From NCBI RefSeq assembly GCF_901933205.1, contig NC_044574.1, positions 24,152,233 through 24,216,232 of the forward strand: 64,000 nucleotides of DNA, read 5' to 3'. The notes under the pieces are model-generated. The model was not told where the DNA came from. It did not search any database and worked only from the letters and a program-made list of their open reading frames with translations. A program made the position numbers and the translations under genes. Source of the stretch: Camarhynchus parvulus (lineage: Eukaryota; Chordata; Aves; Passeriformes; Thraupidae). Position 1 is the first letter of the stretch. Each line of letters begins with the position of its first letter. Below, in pieces: positions 36,701 through 48,700 of the stretch.

Positions 36701-39700
36701 GTTCTGCCAATGTAGTGAACTTTGAAAGGGTACTTGATGTACATAGATCTCTGTGCATGGATATAGTCTTAGTATCTTTGTGCCTTCCCAGGTAAGGAAA
36801 AAAAGGAACAACAAAGGGATTTTCTTTCTTTTGTTTTCAAGTGAAAGGGATGACTGTTTAAGGAATGCTAGTTATGGTGCAACCTTATTTGCTATGTAGT
36901 AAGATCAACTTCATAAATTAGTAAGTCTTATTTTTCCAAAAAAAGTATCCTTGAATTGTTATTAGCTGTAGTTCTCAGTTGCTTTTAGGGCATTAACTAA
37001 TCGCCTTATTGAAACATAGTTATATAGTCCAAGCTTTGAGAGAATCTGATCTTGAAATAATTTAAGTACCATGTTCGGCTAGGAGTACCTCATTACTCAA
37101 CACTAACATGCTAAAAAAAAATCTTCATTTTAAAAAAGTATATCACTTTGAATAAGGTAATTTTTAATTTTGTGAATGATTATGAATGTGTAGCAAACCT
37201 CCAATGTTATAGAGTGGTAGGGCACAAATGAGTGGGTATGTTGGTTTGACATAGAACCATAACGTTTTTGTTCTGAAAGCTATGTTGAGGTGTATGGGAC
37301 AAGAATGCAATATTTGTTTGAATTTTCAAGTAGTACTTCTGGTTTCTAACTAGAAATCTCACTAAAATTACAGGAATGTATAGTTTTCCAACTATTAAGA
37401 TTCGTTTCACTATTATAAATTATATTTTGTTGGGTTTTTTTAACAGAATCATATTCTCAAGTTTCAAAACCAGCTAAAAGTCTTTGGTTTTATTCCAGCT
37501 GCAGCTTGTTACATATGAGTTGTGGATTTTAGTTTAAATATTCTGTGTTTTAAAGAGCTAACTTTTTGTAAAGGAAGAAGCTTCCATCCCTTAAAATTGA
37601 ATCCCAGCTTGGAAGCTCTGAAACACTCTGATACATAGCAGCCATAAGCCATACAGAATTAATTGTGTTTACTAACCTAAAGTTTTGCTTAAAACTTGTC
37701 CCAAACCACTAGTACACTGTTAAAATATATTTTTTTAAGTTTGGGTGAACTATGTTACAAATTGATGTTCTTCTGCAAGCTGCTGGAAGTTTATTGATCA
37801 ATGCTACATTAAATATTTACTTTTGTTATTTTTTTTGTTTCTGTCTTTTGAGAGTTTTAAGTGTTGGAAATCTGGCAAATATATTTTCTAATTGTCAGGA
37901 TGCAGTGCAATATTGAGATATAGTCTAATGCTAGTCAAACTCTTAACTAAAAGGAAAAGTAGGTACTTCCATTTTTACAGTGAGCTTTAATTTTATTGTA
38001 CAGGACAAGATACAACCAATGCAGGCCAAAAGCAGTCTTCCCCTAAACAGCCAATCCAAGTAAAAGGTAAAGAAATACTTAGTGTATTGGAATTTTACTG
38101 CTGTTTGCTAGTAGTTAAAAAAGGAAAAAAAAGGAAACTGTGGCTCCTTTTCAATTGTGTAAGCAAGTTATGTGAATAGCATTTTAAAACACTTGTTTTA
38201 AACACTTGTGTGCCAGCTTTGTTTGGTACAGTTTGTTTGAAAATGACTCATAAAAAACCAAGCATAGCAGTGTTCCTTCTAATTAGTCAGTCTTCTGTGT
38301 TTGTTTGTAATTTTCATTTAAGCTTCCGAGTTCATCAGGAGAAGACTGATTTGTTTTTTCATGTGTTGTTGCAGTCTGTCCTCCTTGAATGTTTTCAGTC
38401 GTGTCCATTCTCCCTCTCAGACTTAATGGGGCTAAGCTGAGTACTTGATCTTCCCCATTCCTTGTTCTAAGTCTTCCTCTGTTCTTTCTTATTACTGAGT
38501 TAATCTAATCAGTGTTGCTTCTAAATATATTTTGACCACATGAACTGCCTAATCTGAGTTCTGTACAATTCCCATTTGTGTGCAGTAATGTGGTGGGCTT
38601 GGCACTGGCTGGACACCAGGTGCCCACCCACACTGGTCTATCACTCCCCTCCTTAGCTGGATAGGGTAGAGAAAATGTAATGAAAGGCTTATGAGTTGAG
38701 ATAAGGACAGGGAGAGATCACTCACCAATTACTGTCATAGGCAAAACAGATTGGACTTGGGCAAAATCAGTTATTTTATTGCCAGTCAAATCAGACTACA
38801 GTACTGAGAAATAAAAACTAAATCTTAAAATACCTTCCTCTAACCCTTCACTTCTTCCCAGGCTTAATCTTTTCTTGCTTCCTCTACCTTCTCAACCCCA
38901 GTGGTGCAGGAGGATGTCAGTTTCTCTAGATTTATTGTCTCTTAGTGTATGCATGCAGGAAAAAATGCAAGGTAGATAGGAGAAATTTCTGTGAAATAAT
39001 TGTGAAAATAGATATATGTTTCAGTAAGAGTTTCCCCTCTCTTAATTAAAGATGTGCTAGGAGAAATGTTTATGTCAAGGATTTTGCTAGTGTCTAGAAA
39101 GTAGAATTCTAGTCTTAAAATGCTGCTCTGGCTTAGAAACTTACCATTCCAAGTATAACTAAGGATTAGAAAGACAGTAACATTTTTAAATGCTCACTAA
39201 TCTTAAATGTGGTTTTTAAAGTGTTTTATTTACGTCATCTTTTGTTGAGCTTGTCTTTCTTTTGGAAACACCAAATAGGGTTTTTTTCCCTCCACGTTTA
39301 CTACAGTTTTATGCAGTTATTTGAACTAGGAGTAGGATTGTTGCTATGCTGTGCAGTATACAATTACAGTACAATATATACAATGTACAAGATAGGATTT
39401 ATTTTAGTGAAATTTACCTGTATTTCTGAAAGGTGAGTTAGTAAGTTTTTGATAAATCCATAAGTTGGTTTTTAGTGAGGTTAATATGATTTGGGCATAT
39501 ATTTGTTTTAAATAAAAGATGGGAAGTGTTCTTTATTAAGAATGATCAGTCTGTTCTAACCTTAGTAAATTGTGTACTGTTTTTAGGAAATACCTAAAGT
39601 TTTTTTCAGCACCTTCACTCAGGAGCTTTGTGGGATGAATGTGATTATTCAGGGATTTAAAAAATTCTTCAAGTTCAAAGTGGATGAGAGAAATCAGATT

Positions 39701-42700
39701 ATTATGATAAATATTAATACCTGTGCTGTTAGTGTGTCATGGAGAGTCAGGCAATATATTTTGCTGTTAAGCATCAAAACACAGAAATAAGGCAATGTAG
39801 AACTCTGGGAAAAATTTTCTCAAAGTCTTTAAAAACATTATCTTTCTGTAAGTATCCTGTGACTTAAGGCGTAGTTCTGGACCAGCTATAGAAATCATAT
39901 CAGTCCTGTCATTTGCAAGAAGTTCATGTGTTCCCTAAAGTCTTCTCACCAGTAGAATCTGAGCTTTTTGTTTTAAGTTGTATTCTGTAATGTTAGTTAC
40001 ATTACAGTGTTAGTTAGTTGTGTTATATTCTTCTGAATGTAACTAGTCTTCCAATAAATTTGTTTTTAATGCATGTTAGTGTACAGTGACTTACATTTGA
40101 GAACAAGATGAAGTTATGTACATACAGACAAGTAGAAAATAATAGCATAAATTTAAAATTCCATTTATAATTTTTCTGAATGTGTGGTATTCTTTTCCTT
40201 GTGCATGAAAATCTGATGTGATAAGAGCGCATCTTCCAGACATAAAAAGCGTTATAAATAAATCATGTATGTTTTTAATTGTTATAAATGCCCAATGTTC
40301 AGAGTACTAAATTTGAACATAATAGTTGAGAAAAATTACGTATACAGTCTGCATGCTCTGCAAAGGTGAAAAGTCTTAACAGCAGAAAGTGGACTTGATT
40401 ATTGGAAAAAATAGAAATGGAGCAGTCTGTTGCCATTTCAGTTGTTAGACCAAGGGTTTCCAAATGGCAATATTTGAATGAAACAGCTTTTTTTCAAAGG
40501 GTTTCCAAATGGCAATATTTGAATGAAACAGCTCTTTTTCAATGGGTTTCCAAATGGCCATATTTGAATGCTATTTATGTAGCCAAGCACCATCTCTGAC
40601 ATCAAAGTTGGAGAAGTAGCTGACTGTAGCAGTTAGGTTTGAGGACCTTGAACTGCAGCGTAGAAAGTAGCAGTTTTGGAGGAAAATTATTCTACCTTAC
40701 TCGTTTCCACAATGGGGAAGATACCTTTCTCTTCACTGGCAATTTTCTGTATCACTGACACTGTTTTTTCAGATTTCCACTAAGAGATATCACAGCATGA
40801 CACTAGATTGAATGAATTAATTTTTGAAGTTTCTGCTGTAGTTTCTATGAGTGACTTGTGTCTCTCTTTTTTTTTCAAGTAAAACCAGTCCTTAAAAAAA
40901 GAGAGTATGGACCAAAATACACACAGAATAACTTCATCACTGGAGTCAGAGCTATAAATGAGTTTTGTCTTAAATCCAGGTATGATGGGTTTGAGTTGAG
41001 ATTTAAATTCTGAATATTTGTTCATATGTGCATGAGAAGTAATTGTGATTGTAGAGTGATTTTGCACAAATTTTTCTAAATGTTTTTGTGTTGCACATAA
41101 TTGTAAGTGGCTGAAGCTAGTTCTTGCTTAGTTTTACAGTGGACTAGGAGCTTGCACTTAATATTCATGTTTCAGTACTTGCTTCTTAAAGTAGTTGATT
41201 TGTACTTATGAGACCATAAATCTGCTTGGAGGGAGACACCTCTGTTCCTCCTGTTTTACATAATGGTGTAGATGCCCTAATGTGTAGCTCAGCACAGGAA
41301 ATTTTATGTGTTCCCCCAAGTAGCTTTGTTATCTTCAGCCTTTTGCAGCTTATGCTGGGAGTGTAAATTTTAGGATTAAATTTTCTTGTCACATGACTGC
41401 TGATTTCCATTTAGGGAGGCTAATTCATAGAGCCTCTTGTTTATCATATGTGCACATTATCAGTTACATACAGATCATTCAGTGAATGTTTTATTATTTA
41501 GTGTTTTAATTCTTTGTCTTCAGTCTGTAGTATTTCATAGTATGAAGACATGATTTGGACTTCTGGGTATGAAAAACAGTAGTTTTCAATGGCCTGCTAG
41601 AAATCACTTGCTTCATGTTGTCTGTCTGTTCTGTTTGAGTTAGAGAGCTTCACTTTTTTTGTACAACAAATTAGTAATATCAAAATGGTGGATCATCACC
41701 CAGACATAAAAGTCAAATTGGAACAATATGGTCCTTTTCTTACACTAAACTCTTTGTCCACTTTCCTTAGTGATTTAGACCAGCTAAGAAAAATTAAACG
41801 ACGAAGTCCCCATGATGACACTGAGACTTTCACGGTGTACCTGAGATCGGACGTAGAGGCAAAGTAAGAACTTTTGAAAAGGATGATATGAGAGAGAGAA
41901 AAGAGTTTTAAAAGTCAGGTTTGCAATGTGAAAGGGCAGTAAGGTTTTCCATTTTCTATCTGAACATATATTATATCGTGATTATTATAATTACATTGTG
42001 TATAAAAAACTCTACAGTATGGTTTTATGCTTGAAAAAAAAGTTGTGTGAATAGAAACAATTTTAAGATACTTTTACTTCATGCAGGTCTCTTGAAGTTT
42101 GGGGCAGTCCAGAGGCTCTTGCCAGAGAAAGAAAGCGACGTAAAGAGGCAGAGATCAAGTACAGAGAAAGTGAGTATCTAGTGTTCAAATACCTTCAAAT
42201 GTCAGAAGAAGTGTGATAGGAATCTACAAGATAGCGTTACTTTATTGAAAGCATGTAAATTTGTAACTTGCAATTGCTGACTAGGTTTTGTGGCATAATC
42301 TTAGAGTAAAATGTTACTATCTATGCAGATACAGTCTGTTACTATCTTGCAATTTATCACCTTTGTGATACAGGAAGAATATGCATTTGGTGTTCTGTAG
42401 ACATACTCTTGAGGAGGGGGCTTTCAGTTTTTAGATGATAATTTACATTTTCAATGCTTTTGCATTTTATCTAATTGAGAATTTTGAAAAGAGTTAAAAC
42501 TGATCCAAATCTTTACACCATGCCCCTGTTCATTAATTTTTTTCCTCTGAGAAGAATTCAGCTTGCCTTTGTGTTTCAGAAGGGGAGAAGTACCCCCAAA
42601 TCATTTTTTTTTGTGTAATATTATTTTTGTTATCCTTGCTGGCATTATCAACACCATGTACAGCCAGATCAGTAGTTTGTGACGTATTTGGATCTGTCTA

Positions 42701-45700
42701 GTCAGTTAAAATCACACAAGAGGCAATACTGCTTCAAGATACTTAGTCTAGTTGTGTACCTTAAAATAAGAGGTCAATTTTTTTTGGAACATTGTGCCAC
42801 TAGAACACCTTTCTGTCAAAAAAGGCTAGAACTGCAGACACCTGTTGAGGTATCTGTAAGTGTACTGAAAGTGTAGTGAGGAGTCAAAATTTTTATTGAC
42901 CTGAAGAATAATTTTTGGATATAAATAAAATGAATTTGCAGAAGTATGTTTTGAGTTTTTTCTCTGTGCATTATCATTTGTTGGAAGAAATGGTAACAAT
43001 GTATAGGTTCATAACAGATTGTATTTGGCATTTTGCATGAGTGTATAACAACATGTGTTTCTGATTAACAACATCAAGGGAAGAATTCTTTCATAGATCA
43101 TCTAGCTCTTATTAGAAGTTGGCTGCTGCATAAAAAAAGTAGACTTCAATTCCTGAAGCTACTGGTTGCTAATACATATTCACAATGCAAATTTTGTACT
43201 GCAGATCTGTTTAGAAACCAAAGGCTGTTGTGGGAATACAAGGAGTTCTTTGGAAATACTAAGGTAAGGTAATTTTCAAGTGTTTGGCTAGAAAAGTGTA
43301 GTGAAATGTGTTATGACGCCTTTTGAAGGAAAATTTGTGTAACTGAATATTACTGGAAGATTTTTTTTGGACTGTAATATACCAGATCTATATCTGATTG
43401 TTATACAGTAGTAAACGTTGTGATGACAGCTGGAACGGGTTCCTACTGTGACAATGTAATCCACCAGTAAGAGAGTTTTCTTTCAGTTGCCTTCTTGTCA
43501 AAATTGCAGCTGTACTCATGATTTCAAGTATAACTTATTACCATGTGTAGTGAATATATTGTTAATTTAAAAAACCTAAGTAAGTTTCTTTAAGAAAAAA
43601 GAGCCTAGAAGAATGATTGCTTTTGTCTATGCACTGCTGGCCCTTCCTTTTTGCTTAAGTAGACAACACACCCTAGATCCAGATGGTTTGGTGTACAGAA
43701 TGATTCCTTAGTGGGCTCTGGGCCTTGTGGCTGCAGTGGCCTCTGCTGGAGACTTCATTGGAGTTTATCTCTTTAATGGCCAACCATTTGTAGAAATACG
43801 TAAGACTCAACTGCTGTTTGGCTGAACATTTAGTAGTAAATTAGTTGCCTTTCAGAACTTTTGCAATACAGGGCAGTGCAAAGTTTTTTATTTAATTTGT
43901 ATAGTAGGTGTCTAATGACATCAAGATTTAATTATTAAATAATCTGTTATTTCTTTATGTAGCCACGCTCCAGTACAGCAGCTATGTTTTTCAAGGGACC
44001 AGGGAAGGTAGTAATGGTAGCTATTTGCATGTAAGTAAAAAAAAAAAAGTTTTGTTTATGCAATAAAAAGTAATTTATTTATATTATCCTGGAAATAGTA
44101 ACAGTGTGTGTATTTAAGATAAAGATGCCTGTGTCTGTAACTAAAGTTAATAGATTTATTTGTTTATTGTTGATAGCAGAGAGTTTATGTGAATACATTG
44201 ATCAGTACATAGAGGTCAGGTATTGAATACAGCTCTGATGAGAGAAGAGTGATTTTTTTCTGAGTGTATCACCCTATATAGTTTCTTAAAGAAAAACCAA
44301 AATTTTGAAGGATCTGAAGCAGCAGGTATTTAAAGTTGTCAATTTTTCTTGCTCCTTCTTGAGAGGAAGCTTTTCATACATTTTAAAGAATCTTCCATAT
44401 GACCAACAGAAAAGAATTCACTTTTCTCTGTAAACTGTTATTTCTTTTCTAATTGAAAGCTGCATTCTCAGAAGCTGCTGGGTTTGTTTCTTCTAACTTG
44501 AATGTAATTTCTGGCACATGTTAAAATATGCCACTAGAAGACGTTGTTAATAGTTTCTTACAACACTTAATTTATTTAGGTACTTTAAAAATTGGCAATA
44601 AATGAAACTTATGTTAAAAATATAGAGGAGTATATTGTAATTCTCTAGTCTGATTTTCTGTGCAATAGGTTTGTAGCAATTAACCTACTGATTCTGATTA
44701 TGTTTGAAAGTGAGAATGTAGACTTGGACTTTGGTATTAATAGTTTCCTCTGTGCAACATAAGACAATGTTTACTCCAGTAAACCTGTAGCTGTAAAAAT
44801 GTCTTTACAATTCGCACTGAACTCTTAATGGAGAAGTTCCATAGATAATTTTTACAATATAATCTAGTGACAGCCTTGTCTTCCTGTCTGTAGGGAGGAA
44901 GTAGGGAACCTTGCACTACAGTATTGGTGGAGGGTGTGTAGGAGGCAAAGCATTGAAACAATAGAAAAGGAAGTTGTAAAGACTTGTATTCTCCCACTGG
45001 TAGAAAATTAGTTGTTCTGAGTAGTGAGTGTGATGGTAGTTTTCAGGAAGTGTAACTTATTTCGAACTGCTTAGAAGTTAATGATTTCTGAAAAATAAAC
45101 TGTGTATCTTTATCAAGTTTAGCTGAAAGGACTTTTTTCACAGTAACCATGCAGAAAATCTCTATCAATTATCTGTTTGCACAGCTCTCTAATTATTAAA
45201 CTGATATTTGTGTTGACCCCTTTCTGGCAGATAACACATGATTGTACGGCACTTCTGGCTTTGCTGAAAATATTAAACATCAAATATTCTGTTATTTCTT
45301 CTCTTTGTTTTCAGAAATGGGTTGAATTTTTTCTTTAAGCTGCTTGCTTGGGTTTACACGGGTTCTGCAAGTATGTTTTCAGAAGCCATACATTCTTTAG
45401 CAGACACATGTAACCAGGTAAGTATTTTTTTCCATTCTGCTCAAGTTAGTACTTGTAATAAAACTGGGAATAAAGACAGATACTTACAGTAGTTGTAATG
45501 CACTTGAATAAAAAAAATAGGATGCTTCTAAATTTGTATTAGTTTAAAAAGGAGAAGTCAGAATGTAGATTTTGATGATTTTTAGAAATAAGTTGAAAGA
45601 ATGGGGTTGCAGTAAGAACTGTACTCATCTACTTCATGGATCATGAGTGGTACTTGAAACTAAAGTTATTTTGGTTAGTGTTTTGGTTAAATGTTAACTA

Positions 45701-48700
45701 GAAATGCTTTTCCTGTCAGTTACTATAATACAATGACAGACTTTGTTACTTATTCATCTCTAGGTAGAATAATGATGAAATTTTGAGCATCTTGTTTTCT
45801 TTTTCTATTTCTTGATTACCTATCAGCCTGTCACAGCACAAGTAGCCACATATGTGGCATGTTTACTTTGAGAAGTGGAGTGGCAGGCTCAGAATTGGTC
45901 GTGTAATATTAATGTGCAGGGATAAAATTAATGTTGTTTTCTCCAGTGTTTTCTAATTCAACTGATAAGGCTGGCCTCCCCATAAATTTAAGTGTTAAAG
46001 TGTACATTTTTTCACTTGGCCAAGTGTGTCAATGTACAGGAGAACCAAGTTTGATAGTGGTATTATATATATTGAAGAGCTATTCTGTTTTTTAAACATC
46101 AAAGTTGAAAGTTCCACTGAGATGGGGAGGGTTTGTTTTGTTTTTCCAAATAATTGAGTGAGTGGTTTTGGGTAAAATGCAGGAGGAACCTTGCTTCCTC
46201 AAAGCAACTTGTTGCTGCTAAGACTAATTGTTACTATGTTTCATTATCCATAGTCTTAAACAAAACACATGCTTTGCAAAATTCAGGTCTAGATTTGTGA
46301 CTTCCTGCATCAACTACTTAATACATGCCTAATTAAATATATCCCAGGTAGGCAATTTAGATAGCAAGAGGTTATTTCTTCCTTCAAAATATGCTGACAA
46401 GTTGCAATGTAAAGTTACTGCTTTAAATGTTGTCTTCACCCTACTACACCTCAGTCTCAAGTGTAGTTTCTCTTCAAGAGGGATTTATTTAAATAGCATT
46501 GTTCCCTGAGCATCTTCATTCCTTCATACTGAAGCACAGCAATAACACTTGTGATTGCATGTAATGTTCATTTTCAGCTGTGATTCTAAAATTATAATTA
46601 ACAGTAATTATATATACACACACCATATAATTGCATATATATTATGTATGTAGGTGTAACTAACAATTTTTTGGGAGTGGTAAATTTAGATGACAAATTT
46701 TGAGGATTATGTTCCAGCTCTAATAAGATATCAGTAGCAAAGCATATATGCAGTTCAACAAATTACATCTGCCTTTATCTTTCACATTCAGTTGATACAG
46801 AAAGTTTCTAAATTTTTTTTAACCTCTTGTCTTAAATAGGCATTACTAGCTTTGGGCATCAGTCAGTCTGCGAGGACACCTGACCCTAGTCATCCGTAAG
46901 CTTTTTGAGTAAATAAAGATTTTGCTAACTATATATAGCAGTAAGATCAGTTCTTGTTTGTGCATCACCTTGTTCTTTTTAATTTGCTGTTTTCTGTCAT
47001 TTCTGAAACATATTATTTCTGATTTTACAACAGATAAAATAAGAAAAGGGTTTTCTTTCAAGCTCCGGGAGTTGGAGCTTCAATGGCTTGGTGCATGTGT
47101 TGGTTTTTTTTTGTGGTACACTTTTGCTATGTTTTATTTTAATTGTCATTATTTCTCTAAGTTGTTCTGGGCTCTTCTGCCTCTTCCAAACTAATAGATC
47201 TACTTTTTAAACACTGTTCATATGAATCATGGGATTTTATAAAAAATAAAAATTACTGTCCTCTTCCTTTTTTCAACAAAGTGCTTTTGTTCAAGCTAGT
47301 TACTTGTACCATAAGGAGATGTGTTTGACATAAACTACTCTTTGTAACTAGTAATAGGAGTATTACTTGATAAGTTCTTACAAGTTCATGAAAGTTGTAA
47401 GCTGTACTCTCCATGCTATTTTCTTGGTGTTGAGCTGTTTTACTCCTCATATATTTAGAGAAGTCATTCCTTCTTTAAGAACTACTTCAAAAATATGTCT
47501 AATTTATGGGATTAGTTGTGCTTTTTTTATTAACATCATCATTAAAATTTGAAAAATTTAAATCTTAAATTTGTGCAAATAATTATCATATCTCGTTTTT
47601 CCTTCTCACTCCTTTCCCTTTTCTTCAATATAGACAAAAGAAGTGCATTGTTTGTAGATGGAGTTAAAACCAAAAAAAGGAATAAACACAAACTTTTAAT
47701 ATTGCTTTAATTCCTCCACTGCACTTAAAAACTGCAAGTGTTGGATGTCTGTAGTTAGCTGAACTACTGAGAGATGTGTAAATTTTATTCCCATTAAATT
47801 AGCTTTATGAATTATGTAGACTGGCTGCTCACAAAACTAGAGGTTTTTTCGCATTTAGAAGTAGCATTTCACTAAAATCTTAAAGTGGTACAAATGTAGT
47901 TATTTTGGGTTTTTTTCAGCTGTAAAATAAAATCCTCAGTCATGGCACAAGAGCTAATACAGCTGTTTAAAAATAAGTTAGAAAAACATTTATGCTTGAT
48001 GTCCTTACATGTATTAGATATCCTTTTTCAAGTAGGTTTTTTTTCCTCCCTTGGATTAGATTGGATTTAGCAGCTTTGTTTTAAATAGATGTCAAGTCAT
48101 ATGATGATAATTTAAGACATGTAAAAATTAATATGAGGCATGTTTGTGGAGATGTAGACTCTTATATTCCTAAAATAATTTTCTTTTCTTTCTTCTAGGT
48201 ATGGTTTCACAAATATGCGCTATATTGCCTCCCTGATTAGTGGAGTAGGCATTTTCATGATGGGTGCAGGACTTTCTTGGTATCATGGGATCATAGGTTT
48301 ACTCCACCCTCATCCTGTAGAATCTCTTCTCTGGGTAAGCTAATCTTGTTTGGTATTGTATTTAACACCAGTGACTTAATAAAAAATAGTGGCATAGTTT
48401 GAAACTCACTTCCTGAGTTGGTTTGAATCCCAGCACCATTAACTCAAACCATTCTTAATGAAAATGTGTTTTAAGAAAAAAAAATCTTTAAACTGTAGTT
48501 AATCCTGCAGCAAAATTAGCTGTTCTCTAAACCTTGCATCTTCCTTTCATATCCCCCCCTCCAAGAAGTCCTGCTTTCCTGTTTTGGAATATATTGCATG
48601 ATCTAATTATTATTGGTTTCCTTCTGTTTATGGACAATTACATGACACTGTGGGAAATGTGGTTCTGGAATGCTGCATTTGGATAGACTGTGGCAAAGAG

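Noticed and set aside
40402..40599. Frame containing a 15-residue protein repeat
   Set aside because: It is created by the 45-bp minisatellite in an intron. No phase-matched splice sites flank it.
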